From: Tetrapyrgos nigripes
Lineage: Eukaryota > Basidiomycota > Agaricomycetes > Agaricales > Campanellaceae
Length of the DNA stretch: 64,000 nucleotides
Direction of reading: 5' to 3'
NCBI GenBank assembly: GCA_013368315.1
Contig: JAACJM010000321.1
Location: 1-64,000, forward strand
Below the pieces are notes generated by a model. The model saw only the letters and a program-made list of their open reading frames with translations. It was not told the origin of the DNA and made no database searches. Below are positions 35,596-46,999 of the stretch, piece after piece (the first letter of the stretch is position 1; the number at the start of each line of letters is the position of its first letter). Made by a program: the position numbers and the translations under genes.

Positions 35596-37232
35596 CAGTG
35601 GCCAAAAAAATTGTCCACATGTTTGGCACTTTTGGAAAGATTGCTGATTTAAGAGCTATTGAGCAGAAATCTCAAAACATGGCTGGTGGTAGCAAGAAAG
35701 CCTTTGATTAGAGCTACAATAATCTGTCTGTTTTGTCTTATTTGGCCACATATCTGTGGAGTTATGATTGATTTAAAATTGTATGTCATTTGGACAATTT
35801 TTTGAGTTGCCACTTCAAAATCATTATTGCAATAACCTGATGTGTTATACATGATGTCACGGGTGGAGCTGTACAGTAATGTGATATATACACCACAATG
35901 ATGTCATAGCTGCCAGCTGGAGCATACATAGCAACATACAGATGCTCTACAGCTTCTATGAAAATCATGGGGTCCCTCATATCAGCCCAGAAAGACAATC
36001 TCTACTCTCTCCTCCAAACTGCCCCTCCCTCTATCAAAATTTCAGCTCAGACTGAAGTATGAAAGCAGAGTGTTGCTTTTATAGGTAGAGAGACATGTTC
36101 TGATAAAGGAAACCATTGGATATAGCACTTTAGAAAGTTAATACCCAGCTGAAAAATTGCCACCTCTGGATCAACTCCCATATTATTAATGCTTTCCAGG
36201 ATTTTGTTACTTAAGATGGTCATATAGTGTTTGCAATCTATCTTCCCCTTCATCTGGACCATTTTTACTGCTTACTGTTGCCCCATACCCTACCCCATCA
36301 TGTCATTTTCTCTCTCAAATGTCATCATTTCTGTCACATCTTGCTGTACCATGAATTTATCTCTCTTTTCTCCCACATGCTGGGGCATATTTGCCCCAAA
36401 ATAATTGGTTTTGGTCTTATCTGAGAAAATAACCCACTTCTAGCCTTCTGCAGCCCAGTCTTTTTACATCTGTGCAAACTTCAAGTGAGCCTTGCTGCAA
36501 GTCACTGTAAGTTTGCACTTGTTCTGTGTTTTGGAGATCGCCACAAGATGTTTTCAGGAATGTTTTGGCTGTTATAGGTTGGGACAGGTTGTCCAAGAAG
36601 AGCCTTGATGTTTCAGGCCACTTGTGTAGCAATCTGGCTTTACCAGAATGGATTTCTTTCCAATCTAACCTCTTCACAAGTAGTAGAGAGCCTCCTAGGA
36701 CACCCTGCTGTATTGTTCTCATTGTCTGTATTTGTCTTTTAAGCCACAAAAGCAACTCTTGGCTTCCATACTCCAGTCTGAGCTGCAATTTTTGCAGATG
36801 GAGAGGCAGTTAAGAGGAGAGAGTAGAGATTGTCTTTCTGGGCTGATATGAGGGACCCCATGATTTTCATAGAGGCTGTAGAGCATCTGTATGTTGCTAT
36901 GTATGCTCCAGCTGGCAGCTATGACATCATTGTAGTGTATACATTACATTACTGTACAGCTCCACCCATGACATCATGTATAACACATCAGGTTATTGCA
37001 ATAATGATTTTGAAGTGGCAACTCAAAAAATTGTCCAAATGACATACAGTTTTAAATCAATCATAACTCCACAGATATTTGGCCAAATAAGACAAAACAG
37101 ACAGATTATTGTAGCTCTAATCAAAGGCTTTCTTGCTACCACCAGCCATGTTTTGAGATTTCTGCTCAATAGCTCTTAAATCAGCAATCTTTCCAAAAGT
37201 GCCAAACATGTGGACAATTTTTTTGGCCACTG
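35596..37232 (-). mobile_element. Tc1/mariner-type element with very long inverted arms, degenerate transposase
   Basis: Ends are CAGTGGCCAAAAAAATTGTC and its reverse complement, each next to TA (target duplication). The inverted arms run about 485 bp: 35596-36080 and 36748-37232. Between them the minus strand has decayed Tc1 transposase pieces in shifting frames: ...TNYFGANMPQ (normally after the catalytic D), HYMTILSNKILESINNMGVD and VAIFQ. Stops and frameshifts make it non-autonomous. The left arm includes an inverted copy of sequence belonging to the transposase start, so one end seems to have been duplicated over the other (a fold-back form). Confidence 0.8.
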
Positions 37233-38622
37233 TATACCACCACAGTATAGATGTTAGTAGATAGAGTATATACTTATCACTGTATTGGTGGTCATCATAA
37301 CTAGTATGGATCTACAGCAGTCCTCGAGCTGCGAGCTCATCCATATTGGGAGTGACTGACCCTGGAACTCAATGATGTATGTAGATAGTCATCAGAATGC
37401 CTTCCAGAACCCTGGCATTCAGTTCTTGGACCTGGTCCAGGTAATACACTCCTCCTCCACTTTTTTTCTTTTTTGTATCCTTTTTTTCTTCCTTTTTGCT
37501 TCGGTCTCTTTCTCTTTCCAAGGGTTCTGATGAAGTGGGGTTGCGTGCATCTTTGCCCAGCATGCAGATGGACATATCTGCATTCTTGGCCCATTTACAT
37601 TCTTTCATATGCGTTATTCTACTGGAAACATTTTTGACATCATGCTTTCAGCAGCTCTTTCCTTTGGTATCCTTTTCTCCACCAAACTAGTCTCTTTGCT
37701 ATCTGTCTACTTCGAGTAGCTTGCATTTTAGGTGTCTATTGCTAGTTTCAATCTCACCACCCCAAGTCTAAGGCCATCCCTGAGGACACCAGTATGTTCT
37801 TTGTCCCCTTCAGTGATCTTTCCTGACTCCCAAGATCAGATTCAGCACTGCGGGTGTTGGATGCTGTCAGTCATCATTTCCTCTTACTACTCACCCTGTG
37901 CATTATATATCACCATAGTGGCTTGCCAACATCCTCGTTACATCCATGGAACTCGGGGTATCATTGACTGGCTGCATGTGCCATCACCACAGTTTGACCA
38001 TGTAAAGGTGAGTGCTTGGCTAGTAATTGTGTGTCACCATTATTTGCTTTGCTTCTTGATTTACGCCCTCCTGTTTGGTGCAGATGGTTTGAAAGCTCTT
38101 AATATTAGATCAGTGGGTTGAGAAGCTGATACATATGATGAGGAGACACACGTCTTTTGGTCGGGAGTGGTGAGTGTTTTTTTTTTCCTTTTCCACTTTT
38201 ATTGTCCTTGCTGTTGTCTCTCCACTTCCTGATCAGTGATGCGTGTCTTCATTTCAGGTTGACACATTAGTTATCTATGTGTTTGCTTCTCCACATGCCT
38301 AAGGGTACGCTGTCATCACAAATGTGATATATGACTATTCATTGTATCACCATGCAGTGATGCTTTAAACTCTTGGTAGATGAGCGAGTCCTCCTTATGC
38401 TAGATGACCTCCTCAACTTTGACCCCTAAGCCCTTTTGTTCTTTACTTTGTCATCTTCAGGCTTCGTCACTTCGTTCTCATCAACATTGTTATATCTTTT
38501 CATAGTCTCAAACCTTCCCATGACGAGACTTGCTTGGGTGGCAGACTTGAGAATGAGGACTGCTTCTGTCAAGACTTTTGGTACACTCGATAACCACCCA
38601 AGTCACACAGTACGAGAAAGCC
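37233..38622. other. Repeat-like intergenic stretch
   Basis: No gene is supported. A T-rich tract lies at about 37459-37500. Scattered short frames have no recognisable domain. Confidence 0.3.
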
Positions 38623-39083
38623 AGTTACAAGGGGATAGATTGATCAAGAGAGATAGAGAGATAGAGAGATAGTAAGCTGACTAGGCTCTACACTGCGTAG
38701 TAATAGTACGGAGCGGAGACGAAGTGAACGAACTAAGGAATAGGTTACAAGGATCACAGGTATATAAGTAAAATATGAACAGATGGGAAAGAGTAAGTAA
38801 TAATAGACGGTATCATGTGGAAATGTCAAGGGCGAGAGAATGATAAGTTAAATATGGATAGATGAAGGTACTGGATCATAAAGAATGATTGACAGTGGGA
38901 ATGTCCGTGGAGATAGAAAGCGGAGGAGATAAGTATGTGAGTCATAGATCTAGAGAGATGGTAACTATAGACGATGATGGGAAATAGTTAATGTTTATGG
39001 AGTTAAAGGTAAATAGAGTGGGAAATGAGTAGTAAAGGGAAAAGAATAGAAAGGAAAATGAATAGGTGGGAGACGATTCATGA
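38623..39083 (-). repeat. Gypsy-type LTR (minus orientation)
   Basis: Read on the minus strand it starts TGTCATGAATCGTCTCC and is preceded by a polypurine tract AAAGAGGGGG, the standard 3'-end layout of a Gypsy element. The far end is set at agttacaaggggat (about 38623) by similarity to usual LTR ends, so that border is approximate. A (GATAGAGA)n stretch lies near 38655. Confidence 0.6.
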
Positions 39084-39363
39084 CATTACCCCCTCTTTAA
39101 GACAAGCTTTCACCGGAGCTCGGTAAGCTGTTTGTCCAGTGTTTTGCCCATTGTTTGCGAAGTCGTCTGTCTAATTCTCCCAGTTCTGGCCAATAGTCTG
39201 TCAAGTTCCCCCATTCCGTCGTATTGGTCGCAGTACCCCAGCCCGCTCCATCCCATCCATCGTTGTGGTCGTATTGTAGGGTGATGTGTGTGCCCCATAT
39301 GCTACCGTCTCCCCATCCTAGGTTCCCTTTGTGTTCTGCTCGTAGGGATGTCCACTGAACTAC
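39084..39363 (-). pseudogene. 3' end of a Gypsy element (coding tail plus polypurine tract)
   Basis: A minus-strand frame ends at 39097 (...KQWAKHWTNSLPSSGESLS) just before the polypurine tract and LTR. A second frame (39110-39298) reads similar repeats, so a frameshift is likely. The rest of the element is absent: at 39363 it is cut by the large palindrome. Confidence 0.5.
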
Positions 39364-40760
39364 TGTCATGAATCCCTTCATGCCTTCGCTTCTGGACCCT
39401 GTTCTTTGTTCTCCTTCATCATTTCTTCTCCCTTCCATCATTCTTCGCTTCTTTGGTTATAGATCATGTTCCTTGTACCTATGGCTTCCATCTTCTTTGA
39501 TGCATCATTTCTCTGATTGACAGATCATATCTGTACCTGTTACACATATTGACATCACTTAGATACCTGATATCATTCCTTGATTGTTTCCATCAGTACC
39601 TGCTGATCTAATCTTGTTCTCCTTCGCACTTTTATATATATACTCCAGGGCTTTGTAGATAGTTCCTCAGTCTGTCCACTTCTGTCCCTCTGATCCATAC
39701 TGCTCAGCATTGTCCTCAGTACTATGTAGACTCTGGCCCAGTACTGGCTTACTCATTTATACCATCTATTTGCCTTATTGCTTCATCTTTGGTTCCTGTG
39801 TGGTGGCCTGAGAGGCATCCAGTCCCTATCTGAACCTGTTCTTGACACTTGGACAGACTCTCCCTACTCTCACTCCACCAAACTTCGCTTTTCTTGTTCT
39901 TTCTTCCTCCTGGATCACTGCTCTGTTCCCCAACTGTTATTGCCCACTATCCTCACCAGTTCATTGGCCTCTGTGCTTCGTTCAATGGTCCAGCCATGCC
40001 CTATGGAGGTTAGAAGGTTTTCTCTGAAGACTATGGAGGATATGCTGCTGCAGAGTGTACAGCTAGGTCTACAGGTGCATCATTCATTCTTTTGACCCAG
40101 AATCATCTAGTCAAAGTCACCCTGTCCACAGACCATCAACAATACTGTCTATGCAGCCTTATCATCCCCTTCCACTTCAGGTTTTCCTCCCCAGTCATCC
40201 TCACATGCAGTTACAGAGTGTTTATCCTCTTTCCCTTCGACTTTTACTTTCACAATGCCATAGTCATTTGCTTATTGTTTTCTTTTCATCATTGCACCCC
40301 CTTCTCCTCCCTTTACCTTTTGACTCAGTGTTGCACCTGTACACAAACCCACCAGAACCAGAACCAGACACCAGAACAGGGCCAGTGCTTTATGCCAGTG
40401 CCATTATTGAAACAGAATGTGTGTTACATGGTATGCTCAGTGATCTTACTGTCTACTTGACCTCTTGGGGGGGAGGTTGTTATTGTCCCAAATGCTTGCT
40501 TGATTTCGTCTCCAGACCCTGTAATGCCATCACTGTTTCCATCACTTCTTTGATTGCTTCTTTCATGTGTCCATATCTGTCTTTGATCACCTGTCCCTAC
40601 TGCTTCTTTCTTCACATCAGCTTCTTTGATAGATATCTTTGACAGTTGTCTTCTTCCTTCGCATCAGCTTCCTTTTTGGCATCATAATTCTTTGATATAC
40701 TGTCTTCTGCCTTCGCCTTCAGCTATCTTTGACAGGTGGCATCATAGTTCATTGATACAG
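39364..40760 (+). repeat. Left arm of a large inverted repeat (1.4 kb)
   Basis: Reverse complement of 41167-42690 at very high identity; the longest translated frames in the two arms are the same 163 residues. It begins TGTCATGAATCCC and ends TTGATACA(G), a TG...CA pair like an LTR. No protein domain is recognised in any frame. Confidence 0.88.
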
Positions 40761-41166
40761 GTTGAGCACTCAGGAACTACATCTGAGCATGACTGGAGGG
40801 TTAAAGGCGAAGTGAGAGGTGATGAGAAGGTTGCATGGGCAGTAGGACTGATTATCTGAGAGAAAGGTGACTTTGACTGGGTAGTTCTGGTTGAAAACAA
40901 GGGATGATGCACCTATAGACAAAGCTGCATACTCCACAGCAACCTATCTCCTATAATCTCCAAGGGAACTTCTTCTAACATCCATGGGACAAGACTGGGT
41001 GCTTGAACGAAGGACATAGGGCCAATATCATGGAAAAGGGACTAGTGATGGCAGTTGGGGAATGAAGGAGTGATCAATGATGAAAAAAGAATGAAGAAAG
41101 CGAAGCAGAGGACAGTAGAAGGGTGAAGAAAGCAAGTAAGAACAAAGGAAGCGAAGTCAAAGGATA
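40761..41166 (-). repeat. Palindrome spacer: a third, diverged partial copy of the arm
   Basis: Segments such as ggtgactttgactgg, gatgatgcacct, gcagttggggaa and cttctaac-tccat follow the same order and strand as the right arm (around 41750-42010) but with many substitutions. The spacer is therefore an older copy of the same repeat. Confidence 0.7.
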
Positions 41167-42690
41167 CTGTATCAATGAACTATGATGCCACCTGTCAAAG
41201 ATAGCTGAAGGCGAAGGCAGAAGACAGTATATCAAAGAATCATGATGCCAAAAAGGAAGCTGATGCGAAGGAAGAAGACAACTGTCAAAGATATCTATCA
41301 AAGAAGCTGATGTGAAGAAAGAAGCAGTAGGGACAGGTGATCAAAGACAGATATGGACACATGAAAGAAGCAATCAAAGAAGTGATGGAAACAGTGATGG
41401 CATTACAGGGTCTGGAGACGAAATCAAGCAAGCATTTGGGACAATAACAACCTCCCCCCCAAGAGGTCAAGTAGACAGTAAGATCACTGAGCATACCATG
41501 TAACACACATTCTGTTTCAATAATGGCACTGGCATAAAGCACTGGCCCTGTTCTGGTGTCTGGTTCTGGTTCTGGTGGGTTTGTGTACAGGTGCAACACT
41601 GAGTCAAAAGGTAAAGGGAGGAGAAGGGGGTGCAATGATGAAAAGAAAACAATAAGCAAATGACTATGGCATTGTGAAAGTAAAAGTCGAAGGGAAAGAG
41701 GATAAACACTCTGTAACTGCATGTGAGGATGACTGGGGAGGAAAACCTGAAGTGGAAGGGGATGATAAGGCTGCATAGACAGTATTGTTGATGGTCTGTG
41801 GACAGGGTGACTTTGACTGGATGATTCTGGGTCAAAAGAATGAATGATGCACCTGTAGACCTAGCTGTACACTCTACAGCAGCATATCCTCCATAGTCTT
41901 CAGAGAAAACCTTCTAACCTCCATAGGGCATGGCTGGACCATTGAACGAAGCACAGAGGCCAATGAACTGGTGAGGATAGTGGGCAATAACAGTTGGGGA
42001 ACAGAGCAGTGATCCAGGAGGAAGAAAGAACAAGAAAAGCGAAGTTTGGTGGAGTGAGAGTAGGGAGAGTCTGTCCAAGTGTCAAGAACAGGTTCAGATA
42101 GGGACTGGATGCCTCTCAGGCCACCACACAGGAACCAAAGACGAAGCAATAAGGCAAATAGATGGTATAGATGAGTAAGCCAGTACTGGGCCAGAGTCTA
42201 CATAGTACTGAGGACAATGCTGAGCAGTATGGATCAGAGGGACAGAAGTGGACAGACTGAGGAACTATCTACAAAGCCCTGGAGTATATATACAAAAGTG
42301 CGAAGGAGAACAAGATTAGATCAGCAGGTACTGATGGAAACAATCAAGGAATGATAATCAGGTATCTAAGTGATGTCAATATGTGTAACAGGTACAGATA
42401 TGATCTGTCAATCAGAGAGATGATGCATCAAAGAAGATGGAAGCCATAGGTACAGGAAACATGATCTAGAACCAAAGAAGCGAAGAATGATGGAAGGGAG
42501 AAGAATGATGGAAGGGAGAAGAATGATGGAAGGGAGAAGAATGATGGAAGGGAGAAGAATGATGGAAGGGAGAAGAATGATGGAAGGGAGAAGAATGATG
42601 GAAGGGAGAAGAATGATGGAAGGGAGAAGAATGATGGAAGGAGAACAAAGAACAGGGTCTAGAAGCGAAGGCATGAAGGGATTCATGACA
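41167..42690 (-). repeat. Right arm of the large inverted repeat (1.5 kb)
   Basis: Mirror of 39364-40760. About 126 bp longer, essentially all because of the expanded 18-bp minisatellite at 42487-42648. Confidence 0.88.
42487..42648. repeat. 18-bp minisatellite, about nine units
   Basis: Unit ATGATGGAAGGGAGAAGA repeated nine times almost without change. The left arm holds only one to two units at the mirrored place (about 39415-39445). Confidence 0.95.
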
Positions 42691-42801
42691 TTGTGGTGCA
42701 ATGAATTTTGCATTGTTTTTTCTCATGAATAAATCGCCATGACCACCTGGTGCAGGACATAGGTAGGTCATGAGTTCTGTTTTTGAAGTGAGTTTATTCT
42801 T

Positions 42802-43845
42802 TCAAACTTTCTTGGGGACATAAACATATGCTCCACATCCAAGTACTCGTAAGTGGTCCATACGAGGCTTTTTCTTTTCAAGAACTTCATATGGCATTAT
42901 CCAGTTATGTCGCCGCATTGGAGTGCGCATATACAAATATACTGCATGTATGACACAAAATTCCCACCAGCTGTCAGGAAGACACGCGTGTTTGCGCATC
43001 ACCTCAGCTTTATCCATTATTGTGTGCATGAGGCGCTCAGCACGACCATTTTGTTGGGGGGTGTATGGTGTGCTTTGAAGGATCTTGATGCCTTTGTCTT
43101 TCATCATTTCGATGAAGGCACCTTTGATATATTCTCTCCCTGCATCAGACATCCATTGTTCAACTTTCGTTTTGTATTGATTCTCAACCATGGCGAGCCA
43201 TTGGCAAGTTACATGAATTGGCATTTTCTTGTTGTTCAATAAAAATGCCCATGCATTAGATGTAAAATCGTCCAAGAAGATTATCATATTTTCCTTCGAG
43301 ACATCCGTGGCAGATTGACACTTCTTTAGGAATATTGAATTCTGGCCAGCCGTTGGTATGTGTTCAGAGGTGTTTGAGAACATCACGAGAGGGATGACCT
43401 GCGCGTTGATGCGCCAAGTCGAAGTTGATTTCATAAATCATAGCGTCTGCCAAGGAGGCAACATTTGTTTTGGTGTGAGGGAGATAATATATGGTTTTCC
43501 ATCTTACATCTGACACTTTGTCATGTTTCATAAGCATGATCATTTTGTCTGATCCATGGACTGTCACTCTGTCTGATTGTAAAAACGTACCAAGTGACAA
43601 TAACCGTTGATTTAAATCAGCGACATAGTAAACAGGGGCTATTTTGAAATAGCGAGCACCTTGTTGTATAATGACAGTACCAGCAGTGTTTGTTTTGGTA
43701 ACTCCATTTGCAGTTGAGAATTGGACAGAGGTTCGAGGTCCGGCATCGAGTCGGCATCCCTGTTGACATCCGAGTTGGAGATTTCCTTGAATAATGGGGT
43801 CACCGACCGCACCTGACTCCACCCCAATGAATTGGAGGCACTCAT
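42802..43845 (-). pseudogene. Copia Pol fragment (protease end and integrase)
   Basis: The frame at 43845-43364 covers the protease-distal and pre-integrase part (AHQRAGHPSRDVLKHL). The frame at 43434-42802 carries integrase residues: LDDFTSNAWAFLL, SDAGREYIKGAF in place of the usual SDxGxEF, and PQQNGRAERLMHTI with the catalytic Glu. It closes at LRVLGCGAYVYVPKKV, about where the integrase core normally ends. A frame change separates the two, and the first catalytic Asp region is damaged. Confidence 0.75.
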
Positions 43846-44022
43846 TTGGTTGAGGTCCCCATCAATTTCCTCAAGGCCCTCGTTGTACTCCCTGTCGAAT
43901 TCCCCTGAATATCATTTTTGGATCATCTCATCGATGACCATTTGAAGATGCTTTGCAAGCATTCTGTGGTTGGGGTTGAAGTTCTCCTTGTCAGAGTCCT
44001 CCATGTCGACAAGACCGGCCTC

Positions 44023-45506
44023 CTACATTCTGAGGCGCTTGGTAGACTCCTCCTTTTCTTGTTGGAACTCTTCTGAGTTCATGCTCCCCATGTTGGAAAT
44101 GAGGCTGTCCGACAGTCTGTCGAATTCCTCGGCCATTTCGGCGTTGTCATCTGTTCCCACACACTTGTCCTGCATCCATCCGAAGTTGTTCCACGCCTCC
44201 TCTTGCTGTGGAGTACCCCAGTTGGTGGCACCCCAACTGTCGGAAGTGGGTTGGTTGTGATTGTGGGTGGTGTCAGTGCTGGATTGATGGAAACCATCAG
44301 GGTACAGGGTGACGAGGTTTTGCCAATAGTATCGTTCCATGAAAGAACGACTGTCAGTGATGATGGAGGGACGAGGAAGAGAGGTAGAGGTAGAGGCTTC
44401 AGAATGAGACATGTGTTCTAGTTCAAGGTCTTTGAGGAGCTCACCAGTTGGCTTTATCCCATCATTACAAGCGGTTTTAAAGGCATTCTGGACAGATGAG
44501 AAAAATCTGTCAAAAGGCTTTACCGACTCGCTAAAGAATGGTTTACGCACATCTTTGGTAGAGGGTTCTGTGACTGTGATGGTCAGAGTTTCCTTGAAGA
44601 ACTTCGCCGCATGTATGACATGAGAGTGTCCTAATTTAATAGGACCCATACTCTGGGCTTGTTGCTTCTGGTGTGTTTGTTCACTGGCACGTTTTCTGTG
44701 GCCTTTTCCTCTCCAAGCGCTGCTGCTGCCTTTATGGCACTGCTGCTGCTGTTGTTCTTCAAAGACAGGAGGTCTGCCTTTACGTTTGATGGCCGTGATT
44801 TTGGTGGCGTTAGTGGATTGGATTTCTTTCTGCCACGGGCTTCCCAGGTATTGACGACTTGAGTATGAAGATCATCAAGGGATCCATCTTCAAAAGCATC
44901 AATGTCATCCTGAGTTTCTTTGGCAATGACATAGCCATAGATATCGGAGGGTAGTTTGTTGATAACGATCATATATTGAAGGTATATGGGGATAGCCGTA
45001 TTTTCGCCAGCGTTATTGATATGAGTGAGGTACATTTTGATGAGATCAATTGCGGCGCCAGGGTGAGCATTATGTGGGATCTCGACATTCATGGCACGCT
45101 TGAAGTTTTGAAAGATTTCAGCTGCTCCAGGCCTACCGTAGAGATCTTTGAGTTTTCCCCACATTTTCCTGGCAGTGGTGATATCCTCAAGCTTGTCACC
45201 AATTGCTTGAGTGACACAGAGTTTGACAACTCCCATGGCTTTGTCGTTATCTTTGTCCCAATCGATGGTACTGCTGCTGGCAGCGGCAGTGAATTGAGTG
45301 GGAGATGCTTCTTCAGCAGTTTCTCCTGCAGCAGCACTGGCTGTGGTACCAGCAGGGGCAGCTGGAGCAGGAGCTGGGGTAATTTCAATATCTCCGGGAC
45401 AAGGAGTATTGAGGACATATGCGATGCCCTGGGATTGGAGCCAAGATTTGGATTTGCTAGCCCAAAGGGTATAGTTCGGTCCAGTGAGTTCTGGAACAGT
45501 GGACAT
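44023..45506 (-). pseudogene. Copia Gag region, two frames
   Basis: The first frame (45506-44631) starts MSTVPELTGPNYTLWASKSK, the usual Copia Gag beginning, and includes the core AMGVVKLCVTQAIGD and KMWGKLKDLYG. A second frame (44649-44023) continues with basic and acidic stretches but no visible zinc knuckle. The two overlap by 19 bases in different frames, so the region is frameshifted. Confidence 0.7.
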
Positions 45507-45811
45507 GAAGTGGGGATGAAATCAATCTGTCAGCATAACATCCTATATGCAAAATAAGCAGCAGCATTAAGGACGCGCTATGAAATAAATAGAAAGCTGC
45601 AGCTAGTGCGCTTATGACAGTGATTATCCCTGGTGTGCATTATTACAGCTTGCAGCCATGAAGGTGCTACTTTGCACATACAGCAGCCATGAAGGCACAT
45701 GTAAAGAACTTCTGCCACAGAGGGCGATGTTCAAGCAGCCACAGGGGTGCTAACCAGGTGTTACACAGTCTAGGACAGCTGCCAGTGATTGCACAATGTC
45801 CAGGGCTTGCT

Positions 45812-45823
45812 GGGCCCATAACC
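45812..45823 (-). promoter_or_regulatory. Primer-binding site of the truncated Copia
   Basis: GGTTATGGGCCC beside the LTR, identical to that of the complete element at 31998-32009. Confidence 0.65.
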
Positions 45824-46101
45824 TGTTGAGCAGGCTACGTTCTATATACGTAGCGGCAACTGCATACTTACCTGGGGATGTAAAAGTGCTTGTTAGAGCG
45901 GTTTGTTAGAGGTTATGAGTAGTAAGGAAAATCCTCATTGTTGTAGGGCAATCTAGGAGCCCTTTTATACTGTTCTAGATAGTACATGTGACTACTTATC
46001 TAAGAACTTCTGATGTACAGTAAGCGTAATTAACTAGATTACTATCTAATCTATATCTAATCTAATGTTTGATGGCTGCTTATTAATTCGCCAATTCAAC
46101 A
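45824..46101 (-). repeat. 5' LTR of the truncated Copia
   Basis: 278 bp, TGTTGAATTGG... to ...GCTCAACA in element orientation, a proper TG...CA pair. The partner LTR was not found in the window. Confidence 0.7.
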
Positions 46102-46730
46102 GCTCTGTCCATACCCATCATTCCAACACCTATACCCTCTACTGCAATGCCCTCAACCTTGACTCCAAATGACATCGATATTGATACTGGTAATGCGGGG
46201 ACTGGTACCACCACCTCAACTGTTACTTTAGCCTTTGTCAGACCAAACAGAACTCCCGTCCTCAACACCTTGAATGGGCTGCGTACGCGTATAATATATC
46301 GATGTGTATGTGGGTGAAGATTAGTGAGAGTTTGTGGGAGGGGTGTGAGGACAATATGAAGCAGAAGCAGGGGGGGTTTGCCATATATCGAGGGCTCTCT
46401 CCACGTCGTAGATGGTCCAGACCAATCTCAGAAATACCAGACTTCCCATCCCAAAATACGTCCTGAGTGCTGGAGTATAGCTCTAGCCCTTGGACACCTC
46501 AAAACACGTCTACACGCTGCAAGATTGTTGGGTTGTCCCTGGGGGAGTATCGAGAGACAATGTCAGCGTATGCGAGGAAGATTGCTGAACAGGGTTGGGG
46601 ATAGGGGGGAGGACGTATTGAAGGCGCTGAGTAGGGAGTTGTTTAGGGAGGAGGGCCAGGTTGTCTACAGTCATGGGGTTCCACCAGTAACACCAGGAGA
46701 TTTTTTGAAGGATGTGTTGGTCTTTGGTAT
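46102..46730 (+). pseudogene. Coding relic next to the Copia LTR
   Basis: Two coding-like plus-strand pieces. At 46102-46280 (ALSIPIIPTPIPSTAMPSTL...TLAFVRPNRTPVLNTLNGL) the frame is cut by the Copia LTR on its left. At 46376-46717 it reads YIEGSLHVVDGPDQSQKYQT, HLKTRLHAARLLGCPWGSIE and KALSRELFREEGQVVYSHG. Intron-like borders (gtacgc at about 46285) could join them. The family is not recognised. Probably an old gene interrupted by the retroelement. Confidence 0.4.
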
Positions 46731-46999
46731 GTCTACGTCTACATTTTCCTTGTTCTTACTCGTCCTCTATCCTTCTACTCTTCCTTTCTTCCATTCTTTC
46801 TTTTCTGTTCGTCATCTTCTACTCTATATTGTTCTATGAATATGCTCATGCTCATGCTCCCATTCCTCTGTCCCTTTTGTTTTATGCAGCAAGGAGCAAA
46901 ACCATAACAGAGCACCCCATGATGCAGGGGCTTTATAAAATCCATGGCGTAACCATGCAAACCGGTTTATAAAAGCTATGGTTCAACCATAGGCACTTT

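Larger units (their letters stand above)
42791..46101 (-). mobile_element. Truncated, degenerate Copia element
   Basis: In element orientation: 5' LTR (46101-45824), primer-binding site (45823-45812), a Gag region, a protease/pre-integrase region and an integrase that stops at about 42802. Reverse transcriptase, RNase H and 3' LTR are missing. The left limit abuts the 42.7 kb end of the palindrome. It belongs to a different Copia lineage from the 27-32 kb element (different Gag, different LTR) but shares the primer-binding site. Confidence 0.8.

Noticed and set aside
40151..41776. Two identical 163-residue frames (and matching shorter ones) on opposite strands
   Set aside because: They are the same sequence in the two arms of the palindrome. 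Composition is T/C-rich and no domain or start context supports a protein.
42487..42648. Regularly repeated 18-mers considered as a CRISPR array
   Set aside because: No spacers between units, and the host is eukaryotic. It is a simple minisatellite.
42853..43242. 129-residue plus-strand frame
   Set aside because: It lies opposite the Copia integrase, which has catalytic motifs on the minus strand.
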